From: Nocardia macrotermitis
Lineage (GTDB): Bacteria > Actinomycetota > Actinomycetes > Mycobacteriales > Mycobacteriaceae
DNA length: 64,000 bases
Reading direction: 5' to 3'
Assembly (NCBI RefSeq): GCF_009604405.1
Contig: NZ_WEGK01000014.1
Location: 1 to 64,000, forward strand
Shown: positions 44,012 through 53,021 of the stretch, piece by piece
How positions within the stretch are numbered: the first letter of the stretch is position 1
Layout: each line of letters opens with the position of its first letter
Program-made: the position numbers and the translations under genes
Notes under the pieces: model-generated
Seen by the model: the letters and a program-made list of their open reading frames with translations, nothing else
Database searches by the model: none
What the model was told of the DNA's origin: nothing

Positions 44012-44749
44012 ATGGAGGTCGAGGTACGGCGGCATTCCTTCTCGGCCGTGGGGCGGTGCGTTCTCGCGGGCGGGGAGCAGATGCGGGTGCATCCCGAGGC
44101 GGTGCGGATGTATTCGGCGGGCGTTCGGATGCGGGCGCGCGATACGTCGGGCGTGGAACAGGCGTCGTCGCGGGGGCGGCCTCCGGTGCCGACTCGACCG
44201 GAATTCCGCATGGTCGCCGAGGCGTTCGGGAGCGGCGGCGGTTGGCTGGAACTGGCGGCACCGTTGCCCGGCGAGGTGGTCGAACTCGAGATCGATTCGG
44301 ACCGTTCGTATTTCGTGAACCGGCGGAATTGGTTGGGGAGTTCGGAGCAGGTGTCGCTGGAGCCGCAACTGCGTTCGGGTGCCACCGCGTCGCCCGATCC
44401 CGGGTACGACCTCGGCGTGATCCCAGGGATGCTGGTGGAGGGGAGCGGGCGAGTCGTGCTGTGGGCGCTGGGTGGCGGCGAGATCGTCGACCTCGCGCCG
44501 GGGGAGGGGGTCGTGGTGGAGAGCAGTTACGTCGTCGGCTACGACCTGGTCACTCGGTGCACCATGCACGCGTCGGGTGGGCCGGGTAGTCGGGGCGGGG
44601 AGTTGGACGACGGACCGTCGCTGCCGAGTAAGGCGTTCACCGAGTTCGTCGGGCCTGGGCGGCTCGTGCTGCAAGCTCGTAGTGAGCGTGCGATGGCGGC
44701 GTGGACTCGGTCGATCGTGCCGAACAAGGTTGTGCCGGTTACGTTTTGA
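44012..44749 (+). CDS. AIM24 family protein
   Basis: 245 aa beta-rich protein of the AIM24/TIGR00266 family: repeated short beta motifs such as PGMLVEGSGRVVLWALGGGEIVDLAPGEGVVVES. Soluble, no signal peptide. Function in bacteria unknown. Composition is strongly GT-rich on the coding strand. ATG 44012. Confidence 0.8.
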   Translation: MEVEVRRHSFSAVGRCVLAGGEQMRVHPEAVRMYSAGVRMRARDTSGVEQASSRGRPPVPTRPEFRMVAEAFGSGGGWLELAAPLPGEVVELEIDSDRSYFVNRRNWLGSSEQVSLEPQLRSGATASPDPGYDLGVIPGMLVEGSGRVVLWALGGGEIVDLAPGEGVVVESSYVVGYDLVTRCTMHASGGPGSRGGELDDGPSLPSKAFTEFVGPGRLVLQARSERAMAAWTRSIVPNKVVPVTF

Positions 44750-44754
44750 GCTGA

Positions 44755-45147
44755 CTATCCCGAATGTGGCGTTCGTGGCGGGGCGGGGATCCGTGGAGCA
44801 CGTCGATGTTGAGTTCGACATCGGCCTCGCGGGTGGTCGGTGGTGGCCGAGGTTGCCTCGCCTTCGGGTGCGGCGATCGGGAAGTTGTCTGCGGGGCAGA
44901 TGGTGATCGGTTTCTCCCATCCGGTCGATGCCGTCGACTGCGTGTACGGCTCTCTGATCTCCCAATCTCGCGGTTCGAGGTGGCCGAGCAATTCCTTGTG
45001 CCGCGCATCGGTCCAAGGCCAGATCGTGGGCGTCCCGTCCGGGCCGATGTACCAGCTGTCGCATCCACCGGTGACCCGGATCGTGTGGGGCATGGCCTCG
45101 CGCAGTTCCTGGCTGAATAGTTCGGTTGCGTCGGCGGTGGGTGTCAT
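44755..45147 (-). pseudogene. C-terminal fragment of a flavin-containing monooxygenase
   Basis: The frame encodes ELFSQELREAMPHTI, GGCDSWYIGPDGTPTIWPWT and RHKELLGHLEP, which match the C-terminal end of actinobacterial FMO/Baeyer-Villiger-like enzymes (usual form: ..GGCxSWY..G..T.LWP..). Only ~60-70 residues of the ~500 are present; FAD- and NADP-binding domains are absent. The only candidate start is an internal Met, so it is a remnant. Confidence 0.6.
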
Positions 45148-45174
45148 CGGGTCGAATTTGCTTGCGCGCCATAG

Positions 45175-45480
45175 CTATATGCGGTCTACGGCGAATTCGA
45201 TCCGGGCCTCGGTGACTTCGAACAGAGACAGATTGCCGAAGGATGGTTGCGGGTCAGGTCGAGGCTGCGCCCATCGGTGACCGCCCGAGTGACCTGCGGC
45301 GCGACGAATTCGTCCAGTTCGGTGTGCTCGCGCGGTTCGGTCGCCTGATCCAGTTCCGGGATTTCGGGGTCGGCGGCGTCGGGTTGTGCCGGGTCGGTGG
45401 CATTCGGTGTGGTGCGGGCGAGTGGCGGCTGTGCGTCGACGGGGTGGCGACCCGGCGTTGTGTCGCGCCGGAAATTCGTT
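45175..45480 (-). pseudogene. Frameshifted unknown gene remnant
   Basis: Two minus-strand frames join smoothly: EHTELDEFVAPQVTRAV to DGRSLDLTRNHP in one, then FGNLSLFEVTEARIEFAVDRI and a stop at 45175 in the next. Codon use is coding-like on both sides, so a one-base frameshift near 45237 is likely. Family not recognised. Confidence 0.3.
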
Positions 45481-45951
45481 GGGAGTACGGCTGTGGGGTC
45501 GTGGTGTGCGACTGCGGTTCTGGTGTCGGTTTGTTGGTTGTGGATGTGCGCGTGCGTCTGTGATGGGCTTGTGTCTGGACTAGTGTCTATATAAGTGTTC
45601 AGGATTGTGTTACGGTCACCCGCATGAAACGGCTGGACGGTGGAGTCGCTCAGGTTGGCGGCGGTGCCGGAGGTATCGGTGGTGACCGTGTGGGCCATGC
45701 GGTGGCGTCGGTTGTGGTCGGCGGCGATTCGGTGGTCGGTGTGGTGCGATCACGGTTATGGCGCTGACCGTTCTCGCTGGGCTGCGGGTCGAGGGTCGCC
45801 GTGGTGGAGGGGAGCACGGGGCGTTGCGATCGGCGGCGGGTCGCAGTGATTCGGTTGTGCGGTAACAGCTTTCAGGCGGTCGGTTCGCGGCCGTGATGCC
45901 CGGCGTTCGCCGGGGAACCAGCTTTCGATTCTCGGGAAAGGAATTCCGACA
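45481..45951. other. Non-coding region with a possible promoter
   Basis: About 470 bp without a recognisable gene. The only local AT-rich point is CTATATAAG at 45587-45595 with a TTGTGT 13-15 bases before, a possible promoter reading right. A 47-codon Gly/Val-rich ORF (45624) looks random. Confidence 0.3.
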
Positions 45952-46241
45952 GTGGAGACAGTGCAGGTCGGAGTCGGTGTCGCGCCGCCGGGGAGCGGGG
46001 AGCGTACACGTGTTGGTGTCGTGCGTGAGGTGATTCCCGGTGAGCGTCGGGTTGCGTTGGTGCCGAAGATTGTTGCGGGTTTGGTGGGGCGGGGTGTCGA
46101 GGTTGCGGTGGAGGCCGGTGCGGGGCGGGGGCGTTGATTCCGGATGCCGCGTTTGTGGAGGCTGGTGCGGTGGTGTTCACACCGGGGGAATTGCAGCCGA
46201 TCGTTGCGGCGTACCGCAGCGGTACAGAGGAGAAGCGATGA
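45952..46241 (+). pseudogene. 5' fragment of pntA (NAD(P) transhydrogenase alpha) with frameshift
   Basis: GTG 45952 (GAAAGGA upstream) opens a frame containing RVGVVREVIPGERRVALVPK and GRGVEVAVEAGAG, the exact N-terminal pattern of transhydrogenase subunit alpha. The frame is lost in a G-run near 46127 and resumes in another frame as LIPDAAFVEAGAVVFTPGE. Similarity then stops; an unrelated tail ELQPIVAAYRSGTEEKR ends at a TGA overlapping the next ATG. So the pntA head is joined to the tail of a different gene. The NAD-binding core is absent. Confidence 0.65.
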
Positions 46242-47299
46242 CCGACCCGGCCGATATCCCCACGGACGCAACCGAACTCACTCCCGAATGCCTCACCGCT
46301 GTGCTGCGCGATGCGGGCCGGGACGTGGTCGTGGAGTCGGTGGCCGCCACCCCGATAGGCTCGGGTCAGATGGCCGGGTCCTTCCGCCTGGACCTGACCT
46401 ACCGAGGCGCGACGGAACTACCGCCGCGCATGGTCGCCAAACTCGCCACCGGCCCGAAAGCGCAGCGCGAGTTCGGATCCGGCGCATTCCGCAACGAGGT
46501 GCGGTTCTATCGCAATCTCGCCTCGACGGTCCGGGTGCCGGTGCCGCGCTGTCATGCCTCGGCGGTTTCCGAGTCCGGCAGCGAATTCCTTTTGCTACTG
46601 GACGATCTCGCGCCCGCCGAACAGGGTGATCAGATCGCCGGATGCACGGTGGCGCAGGCCCGCGCGGTCGCGGTGGCGGCGGCCGGACTGCACGGGCCCC
46701 GCTGGTCCGACGAGACGTTGCTGCACGAACCGGGACTCGCCCTGCCGACGGACGCGGATCGCGAACTGATGGAATCGGTTCTCGCCCCGATGACTTCGAG
46801 CTTCCGGGACCGATTCGCCGACCGTCTCACCGCACCCGAATCCGCCCTGCTGGACTGGCTGGAGGCGACCGCGGGGGAGTGGCTGGTCGCTCCGATCGAG
46901 CATTTCGCCCTGCTGCACGGTGATCTGCGGGTGGACAACGTCATGTTCGGCCCCGACGATACCGCCACCGTCATCGACTGGCAGACCATCACGCCCGGAC
47001 AACCGTTGCGCGACATTGCGTTTCTGCTCTCCACCAGCCTGACCATCGAGGATCGCCGCGCCGCCGAACAGGGCCTGCTGGCCGACTATCACGCGGCCCT
47101 GCTCGAACACGGTGTCACCGGCTACGCACTGGAAGACTGCCGTCGCGACTACGCGACCTCCCTGATCCAGGCCCCGCTGATCATCGTCTTCGGTTGCGGC
47201 GCAGCACAACCCACCGAACGCGGTGACCGCATGTTCCTGACGATGCTCGCCCGCAGCGCCGCCGCCGTACACGACTTGCTCCCGGATGCGCTGGCCTGA
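46238..47299 (+). CDS. Aminoglycoside-phosphotransferase-like kinase family protein
   Basis: 353 aa, APH/choline-kinase fold. Nucleotide Lys in RMVAKLATG, catalytic loop LLHGDLRVDNVMF and Mg-binding VIDWQ. Belongs to the ecdysteroid-kinase-like / acyl-CoA-dehydrogenase-associated phosphotransferases frequent in Nocardia; unlikely to be a true antibiotic kinase. ATG overlaps the preceding fragment's stop (ATGA), showing that it was once coupled to an upstream gene now mostly deleted. Confidence 0.85.
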   Translation: MTDPADIPTDATELTPECLTAVLRDAGRDVVVESVAATPIGSGQMAGSFRLDLTYRGATELPPRMVAKLATGPKAQREFGSGAFRNEVRFYRNLASTVRVPVPRCHASAVSESGSEFLLLLDDLAPAEQGDQIAGCTVAQARAVAVAAAGLHGPRWSDETLLHEPGLALPTDADRELMESVLAPMTSSFRDRFADRLTAPESALLDWLEATAGEWLVAPIEHFALLHGDLRVDNVMFGPDDTATVIDWQTITPGQPLRDIAFLLSTSLTIEDRRAAEQGLLADYHAALLEHGVTGYALEDCRRDYATSLIQAPLIIVFGCGAAQPTERGDRMFLTMLARSAAAVHDLLPDALA

Positions 47300-47416
47300 T
47301 CCTGGAGTACCGCACAGTTCGTCCAACCAGTGCAAGAAACGTGCCGTAATCCATTGTGCCGACATGGCACTGGTAGGCCGTCGGCACCACTGACAGGCCG
47401 GTTCCCCTGTGGCTGT

Positions 47417-48082
47417 TCAGGATTCGCCGAGCGGATCGTTCCGTAGACCCGGCAGGACGAAGCGGCGCATATGCCGCAGGATTGCGGCAGGATCGTCGGC
47501 GTCGAGGGTTTCACCGGGAATCGTTCCGAGCGTGATCAGCACTCGCGCGACCCATTCGGCGACTTCGGTCAGGTCGTGCCCGGCATGGATTTCACCGCGC
47601 TCGCTCGCGGCCCGGACATAGGGCAGCCAGAACGAGGCCAGGTCCGGCACCAATCCCGACACACCCGCCCCAGCGCAGGCGGCGAACTCCTCGGGCTCGG
47701 TCATGCGCAGACGCAGCGGGAGCGCACCGGGATCGTCGTAGGTGCGGCGGCCGATTCGCACGCCCGCGACGAGTTGGTCGGTGAAGGTGTCCAGAGTGTC
47801 CAGTTCGGCTCTGGCATCGTTCCAATAGGAGTCGCTCAGGCGCACGATCGCCGCGCCCAGCAGCGTCGACTTGTCCGGAAAGTGCCGGTACAACCAGGCC
47901 CGGGACACACCGGCCTCCTCGGCCACCTCGCTGACGGTGGTGGCCCGGATTCCCTTGCGCGCCAGCAGTATCTGGGCGGCATCGAGCAGTCGGTCCACCA
48001 CCTGCGTCGTCGGTGCCTCGGTCACACGCCCCGCTTCCGGTCGAAGATCCGCATCGGCCGGATCTGGTTTCGTGAAAACCAT
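47417..48082 (-). CDS. TetR family transcriptional regulator of the FMO operon
   Basis: 221 aa. HTH: VSEVAEEAGVSRAWLYRHFPDKSTLL. ATG 48082. Divergent from the FMO/hydrolase/SDR operon across an 82-bp region containing two dyads of GTAGACAGA/TCTGTCTAC, so direct repression is strongly suggested. Confidence 0.9.
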   Translation of the reverse strand: MVFTKPDPADADLRPEAGRVTEAPTTQVVDRLLDAAQILLARKGIRATTVSEVAEEAGVSRAWLYRHFPDKSTLLGAAIVRLSDSYWNDARAELDTLDTFTDQLVAGVRIGRRTYDDPGALPLRLRMTEPEEFAACAGAGVSGLVPDLASFWLPYVRAASERGEIHAGHDLTEVAEWVARVLITLGTIPGETLDADDPAAILRHMRRFVLPGLRNDPLGES

Positions 48083-48090
48083 AGCAAGCC

Positions 48091-48143
48091 GTAGACAGAT
48101 CTGAGATTCTGTCTACCGTAGACAGAATTCTCCATGTGTCTAC
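48091..48143. promoter_or_regulatory. Two adjacent GTAGACA dyads, TetR operator
   Basis: GTAGACAGA (48091-48099) pairs perfectly with TCTGTCTAC (48108-48116); a second GTAGACAGA (48118-48126) faces TGTCTAC (48137-48143). Four half-sites thus lie at a regular ~27-bp repeat between the TetR gene and FMO operon, a layout for cooperative binding of two dimers. Confidence 0.8.
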
Positions 48144-48164
48144 TGGGCTCGGAAGGGATCGAGG

Positions 48165-49541
48165 ATGTATCTACCGCGGACGGCCGTGATCGGGGCCGGT
48201 ATCAGCGGACTGACCGCGAGCAAGATGCTCAACGACTACGGCGTGCCGTACGTGTGCTTCGAATCCTCGGATCGGGTCGGCGGCAACTGGGCGTTCGGCA
48301 ATCCGAACGGTCACTCCAGTGCGTATCGCTCACTGCACATCGACACGTCGAAACACCAGCTGTCCTTCCGCGACTTCCCGATGCCCGAGCGCTACCCGGA
48401 CTTCCCGCACCACACCGAGATCAAGCAGTATCTCGACGACTATTGCGCCGCTTTCGATCTCACGTCGGCCATCGAATTCGGCAACGGTGTGACGCACGCG
48501 CGGCGGCTGTCCGGTGGCGGCTGGGAGCTCGACACCCAGCATGGCGAGACCCGGCGATTCGATCTGCTGGTGGTGGCCAACGGGCATCACTGGGATCCGC
48601 GCTATCCGAACTTCCCGGGCGAGTTCACCGGCGAGACCATGCACGCGCACCACTACATCGATCCGCGCACGCCGCTGGATTTCCGGGATCGGCGAATCCT
48701 GGTGGTGGGCTTGGGAAACAGCGCGGCCGATATCGCGGTTGAGCTGTCCTCGAAGGCGCTGGGCAACAAGCTCACGCTCTCCACCCGGTCGAGCGCGTGG
48801 ATCGTGCCCAAGTACATCGCCGGTCGTCCGGCCGACAAGTATTACCGCACAAGCCCTTACGTGCCGCTGTCCTGGCAGCGCAAGATCGCGCAGTGGGGGC
48901 AGCCGCTGACCGCGGGACGGCCGGAGAACTACGGGCTGCCCACGCCGAACCACAACTTCTTCGAGGCGCATCCGACGCAGTCGGTGGAGTTGCCGCTGCG
49001 CCTGGGCTCCGGCGACGTGCTGCCGAAACCGAATATCACCCGATTCGACGGGCGCACAGTATATTTCGAGGACGACAGCAGCGATGAGTTCGACATCATC
49101 ATCTACGCAACGGGTTACAACATCACCTTCCCGTTCTTCGACCCGGATTTCATCAGCGCTCCGGACAACCGGATAGATCTCTACAAGCGAATGTTCCTGC
49201 CCGGCATGGACGATCTGGTGTTCGCGGGGTTCGCGCAGTCGACGCCGACGCTGTTCCCGTTCGTCGAGTGCCAGGCGCGGTTGATCGGTGCGTATGCGTT
49301 CGGCCGCTACCGCCTGCCTTCCGAGGCCGAAATGCACCGCGTGATCGTCGCCGATCAGCAGCGCTACACCGGCCATATGCTGGACCGGCCCCGGCACACC
49401 CAGCAGGTCGATTACTTTCTCTACGAACACGATATGCGGACGCGGGAGTTGCCCGCCGGGGCTCGGCGGGCGGCGGCGGAAGGTCCGCCGACGTGGTCAC
49501 GGGCCGGTGCGCCGACGTTGACGCAGGAGGTGGAACGGTGA
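48165..49541 (+). CDS. Flavin-containing monooxygenase
   Basis: 458 aa. FAD motif GAGISG (10-15), GGNW, FMO fingerprint FTGETMHAHHY (154-164, FxGxxxHxxxY, not the W-ending Baeyer-Villiger form), NADP motif GLGNSAAD (182-189), ATGY. Oxidises N-, S- or carbonyl compounds using NADPH. First gene of a three-gene operon with a hydrolase and an SDR, controlled by the divergent TetR. Confidence 0.9.
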   Translation: MYLPRTAVIGAGISGLTASKMLNDYGVPYVCFESSDRVGGNWAFGNPNGHSSAYRSLHIDTSKHQLSFRDFPMPERYPDFPHHTEIKQYLDDYCAAFDLTSAIEFGNGVTHARRLSGGGWELDTQHGETRRFDLLVVANGHHWDPRYPNFPGEFTGETMHAHHYIDPRTPLDFRDRRILVVGLGNSAADIAVELSSKALGNKLTLSTRSSAWIVPKYIAGRPADKYYRTSPYVPLSWQRKIAQWGQPLTAGRPENYGLPTPNHNFFEAHPTQSVELPLRLGSGDVLPKPNITRFDGRTVYFEDDSSDEFDIIIYATGYNITFPFFDPDFISAPDNRIDLYKRMFLPGMDDLVFAGFAQSTPTLFPFVECQARLIGAYAFGRYRLPSEAEMHRVIVADQQRYTGHMLDRPRHTQQVDYFLYEHDMRTRELPAGARRAAAEGPPTWSRAGAPTLTQEVER

Positions 49542-50476
49542 GCGAGGATTTTCGTGAGGTCACCTTCAATTCGCACGGAACCGATTGCGATGCATGGTTT
49601 TTCGAACCTACCGTGCAGACGCCGTTCGATCGGGGTGCGGGCTCACCGGTGGTGGTGATGGCGCACGGTTTCGGCGGGACGAAGGATTCCGGTCTCGCAC
49701 CGTTCGCGCGTGGTCTGCGTGACAGCGGCCTGGCCGTGTTCGCATTCGACTACCGAGGGTTCGGTTCCTCGGGAGGTGCTCGGCGGCAACGGGTTTCGAT
49801 GGTCGAACAGGCGCAGGACTATCGGGCCGCCATCGCGGCTGCCGGGCGGCAGCCCGGGGTGGATCCCGCGCGGGTGGTGGTGTGGGGTGTGTCGATGTCG
49901 GGCGGGCACGCGCTGACCGTCGCTGCGGATCGTTCCGATGTGTGCGCGGTGATCGCGATGGTTCCGCTGGTTTCGGGCGCGGCCGCGGGCAAGCTCGCGT
50001 ACGAGCAGCTGGGTGCGGGGGCGATCGCCGGATCGACCGTGACGGCGGTGCGCAGTGCGGTCGCCGCGCGGGTGGGCCGCGAGCCGGTGATGATGCCGCT
50101 GGTCGGACGCCCGGGTGAGCGTGCCGCGCTGACCGCCGAGGGATATTACGAGAACTATCTCGCCCTCGCTGGTCCGACCTGGCGCAACGAGGTGGACGCC
50201 GCGGTCGGGCTCGAGATCGGCAACTATCGGGTCGGCCGACAGGTGACCCGGATCGACGCGCCGGTACTGGTGCAGATCGCCGACTTCGACCGGGTCGCCC
50301 CACCGCACGCCGCCGCGAAGGTTGCCTTCACCGCGCGTGCGGAGGTGCGGCACTATCCGTGCGATCACTTCGACATCTTCCCGGGGCAGGCGTGGTTCGA
50401 TGCCGCGGTGACACACCAGATCCGTTTCCTGAGTAGACATCTCGCGGATGTGGCACAAAAGGAGCGGACCGCATGA
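49538..50476 (+). CDS. Alpha/beta hydrolase
   Basis: 312 aa. Oxyanion region MAHGFGGTKDSG, nucleophile elbow GVSMSGG (Ser119), C-terminal Asp in IADFDRVAP and His in PCDHFDIF. Similar to dienelactone-hydrolase/peptidase S9-like esterases. GTG start overlaps the FMO stop by 4 bases. In this operon it could hydrolyse an ester or lactone formed by the FMO. Confidence 0.88.
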   Translation: MSEDFREVTFNSHGTDCDAWFFEPTVQTPFDRGAGSPVVVMAHGFGGTKDSGLAPFARGLRDSGLAVFAFDYRGFGSSGGARRQRVSMVEQAQDYRAAIAAAGRQPGVDPARVVVWGVSMSGGHALTVAADRSDVCAVIAMVPLVSGAAAGKLAYEQLGAGAIAGSTVTAVRSAVAARVGREPVMMPLVGRPGERAALTAEGYYENYLALAGPTWRNEVDAAVGLEIGNYRVGRQVTRIDAPVLVQIADFDRVAPPHAAAKVAFTARAEVRHYPCDHFDIFPGQAWFDAAVTHQIRFLSRHLADVAQKERTA

Positions 50477-51255
50477 GCGCACCGGAAATTCGCACGGCAG
50501 TCGTGACGGGTGGGGCGTCGGGAATCGGTGCGGCCACGGTGCGCGCGCTGGCCGCCGACGGATACCGGGTGGTGATCGCCGATATCGACGCGGATGCCGC
50601 CGCCCGTCTGGCAGACGAGCTGGGTGACGCGGTCACCTCCGCGCGCATGGATGTGACCGATGAGGATTCGGTCGCCGAGGTCTTCGCCGCGGCGGCCGGT
50701 GCGCACGCGGTCGTGCACTGCGCGGGCGTCTCGGTCCCCGGCCCGATCACCGAACTCGAACTGTCCGGCTGGCGCACGACCGTCGACGTCTGCCTGACCG
50801 GCACCTTCCTGGTGGTCAAACACGCCGGACGCCATCTCGCCGACGGCGGCAGCATAGTCTGCATCGCCTCCCTCAACGGCCGCCAACCCGGCACCGGCAT
50901 GGCGGCCTACTGCGCCGCGAAGGCCGGTGTGCTGATGCTGGTCGAGGTCGCCGCCCTCGAACTCGCCGAACGCGGCATCCGCGTCAACGCCATCTCTCCG
51001 GGCCTGGTCGACACCCCGCTGGTCGCCGGTGTCGCACTGGTTCCGGGGCTGCGCGAGGAATACCTGGAGAACACCCCGCTGGGCCGCAGCGGTCGCCCCG
51101 AGGAGATCGCGGACGCGGCGGTATTCCTGACCTCCGACCGCACCCGATGGATGACCGGCTCGACAATCGATCTCAACGGTGGGGCGCACCTGCGGCGTTA
51201 CCCGGATGTTCTCGGACGCGTCCGCACGATGATGGAGGACTCGTCCGGCACGTGA
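50473..51255 (+). CDS. Short-chain dehydrogenase/reductase
   Basis: 260 aa classical SDR: TGGASGIGAATV, catalytic Ser in IASLNGRQ, YCAAK, and SPGLVDTPLV. ATG overlaps the hydrolase stop (ATGA). It could make the ketone or aldehyde used by the FMO, so the operon reads as an alcohol-oxidation, oxygenation and hydrolysis route for an unknown compound. Confidence 0.9.
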   Translation: MSAPEIRTAVVTGGASGIGAATVRALAADGYRVVIADIDADAAARLADELGDAVTSARMDVTDEDSVAEVFAAAAGAHAVVHCAGVSVPGPITELELSGWRTTVDVCLTGTFLVVKHAGRHLADGGSIVCIASLNGRQPGTGMAAYCAAKAGVLMLVEVAALELAERGIRVNAISPGLVDTPLVAGVALVPGLREEYLENTPLGRSGRPEEIADAAVFLTSDRTRWMTGSTIDLNGGAHLRRYPDVLGRVRTMMEDSSGT

Positions 51256-51315
51256 TCGACTGCGGTGCAATGGCATACGGCGTTCCGGAGAGCCGGAGTC
51301 ACCATGAATTCGGCT

Positions 51316-52908
51316 TCAGCTGGTTCGTGCCCGGGGTGCGGCGGCCACGGTGGACAGGGCGTTCGCCAGTTCGTGCGCCGGATCGCCTGGGGCGCTGGGG
51401 ATTCGCCACGCGACATAGCCGTCGGGTCGGATCAGCGTCGCCCCGGTGGGACCGATGCCATAGGACTGTTCGAGCGTTGCGGGGTCCGCGATACCGACCT
51501 CGGTGCCGATCTGTTCGAAGACGACTTCGATGCCCAGTTCATTCGCGACTTCATTTGCCGCGGAACGCCATTGGGCGTCGCGGGACAGCAGCACCCAGTC
51601 GTGCCGGATCAGATCCAGCGTCGAGCGTTCGTGCCCGTCGACGGTGATCCACACGTGCGGTGCGCGGGTGCCGGGCTGACCGTTCCACTCGTCGGGCCGA
51701 GCGGCTGCCGGGAGGGACGGGTCCGCGCCGAGGATCGCGGTGGAGCGGTACAGCTGACCCAATTCGATGGCCGAGTCCTCGAGCGCGGGGGTGTCGGACT
51801 GCGCGCCGGGCAGGTACGCCTTGTAGTCGGCACGGGCGAAGAGTTGATCGTGCCGCAGATCCGCGACCGGCCGGCGCTCGGCGTCGTAGGTGTCCAGCAG
51901 GCGCGCGTCGGACTTCCCGGACAACACCGCGGCCAGCTTCCACGCCAGGTTGTGGGCATCGTCGATGCCGGTGTTGGCGCCGAAACCGCCACGGTTGGGC
52001 GGCAATTGGTGTGCCGCGTCGCCCGCGAGGAAGATGCGCCCGGCCGAGAAGCTGTCGGCGATCAGAGCCTTCAGATCCCAGCGGCCGGTGGTGACGAGTT
52101 CGACCGGCATGTCGGTGCGGCCGATCGCGCGCCGGACGACCTCGATCTGCTGATCGGCGTCGCGTTCGACGTCGTCGGACAGCATCAGCACCCAGCGGCC
52201 GTCACCGTAGGTGGTCAGAAATGCCCGCAGGTCGGGCTGTTCGATCTCGAATTGGACCACCCCGTGCCGGAGGTACTCCTCGAGCGGGGCCCGGAACAGG
52301 ATGCTGCGCTGCACCGAGAGCGGGCCGACGCCGTGCCGTTCGATGCCCAGGGCGGTGCGCACGCCACTGTCGCCACCGTCGGCGGCCACCACGTACTGTG
52401 CGCGCAGTGTGTATTCGTGGTCGTCGTCGCGGCGGCGCAGGACGGCGGTGACGCCGTGCTCGTCCGGGGTGAGGCCGAGAAGTTCGGTGCCCAAACGCAA
52501 TTCGGCACCCAGTTCGATCGCCCGGTCGCGCAGCAGCGGCTCGAGCCGATCCTGGGTGATGGCGGCCGCGTGCACCGGCGACTGCTCGGCCCCGTACGCG
52601 CCGCCACCGCCCGGCGTCCACGGATACTCCTCGAGCCAGTTCCCGGCCAGGCTCTCCACGCGGGCGCGTCGTGGCGGCTTCATGCCCTGCGTGGAGGTGG
52701 GCACCGCGATGCCGACCTGGCGGAAGTGTTCGATCGTGCGGGTGGTGAACCCGATCGCGCGCGGATGCGGTGAACTGCCGTGATGCTTGTCGACCACGAC
52801 GACCGGCACGCCCTGCCAGGACAGGAAAACCGCCGCGGACAGGCCGACGAGACTGCCGCCGACGATGAGAACCGGTGTGGTGTCGGTGTTTTCGATGTTG
52901 ACGTGCAT
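51316..52908 (-). CDS. Class A FAD-dependent aromatic hydroxylase
   Basis: 530 aa. GxGxxG variant VGGSLVGLSAAV, DG motif ADGGDSGVRTALG, and GDAAHQLPPNRGGFGANTGIDDAHN. Resembles PheA/TetX-like aromatic or polyketide hydroxylases with a thioredoxin-like C-terminal domain. ATG 52908 (MHVNIENTD) is preferred, with GAAAGGG 9 bases upstream; ATG 52917 is in frame. Divergent from a TetR gene across a region rich in TAACTCA repeats. Substrate unknown; no rifamycin element lies upstream. Confidence 0.9.
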   Translation of the reverse strand: MHVNIENTDTTPVLIVGGSLVGLSAAVFLSWQGVPVVVVDKHHGSSPHPRAIGFTTRTIEHFRQVGIAVPTSTQGMKPPRRARVESLAGNWLEEYPWTPGGGGAYGAEQSPVHAAAITQDRLEPLLRDRAIELGAELRLGTELLGLTPDEHGVTAVLRRRDDDHEYTLRAQYVVAADGGDSGVRTALGIERHGVGPLSVQRSILFRAPLEEYLRHGVVQFEIEQPDLRAFLTTYGDGRWVLMLSDDVERDADQQIEVVRRAIGRTDMPVELVTTGRWDLKALIADSFSAGRIFLAGDAAHQLPPNRGGFGANTGIDDAHNLAWKLAAVLSGKSDARLLDTYDAERRPVADLRHDQLFARADYKAYLPGAQSDTPALEDSAIELGQLYRSTAILGADPSLPAAARPDEWNGQPGTRAPHVWITVDGHERSTLDLIRHDWVLLSRDAQWRSAANEVANELGIEVVFEQIGTEVGIADPATLEQSYGIGPTGATLIRPDGYVAWRIPSAPGDPAHELANALSTVAAAPRARTS

Positions 52909-52953
52909 CGTGATCATCCCTTTCCGTGGTGCTGGTGAACTCTCACAGAAAAT

Positions 52954-53000
52954 GTAACTCACTAACAAATTTAACTCAATAACGAATCTGAGTGAGTTAC
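52954..53000. promoter_or_regulatory. GTAACTCACT inverted repeat with internal TAACTCA repeats, TetR operator
   Basis: GTAACTCACT (52954-52963) and AGTGAGTTAC (52991-53000) pair perfectly over a 27-bp spacer; TAACTCACTAAC (52955) recurs as TAACTCAATAAC (52972) 17 bp on. Sits between the flavin monooxygenase and TetR starts. Confidence 0.65.
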
Positions 53001-53021
53001 GTCATTTGATAGGGTTCGGGT

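Noticed and set aside
45243..45563. Plus-strand 106-codon Gly/Val/Arg-rich ORF
   Set aside because: No ribosome-binding site or domain, and the minus strand shows better coding character.
45952..46241. Functional alanine dehydrogenase/transhydrogenase gene
   Set aside because: Only the N-terminal ~75 residues are present and they are frameshifted; the catalytic and NAD-binding parts are missing.
46238..47299. Aminoglycoside resistance kinase
   Set aside because: Only the general APH fold is present. The sequence belongs to catabolism-associated phosphotransferases, so a resistance role is not claimed.
51316..52908. Rifampicin monooxygenase (Rox)
   Set aside because: Longer than Rox, with no rifamycin-associated element upstream and its own TetR and different operator.
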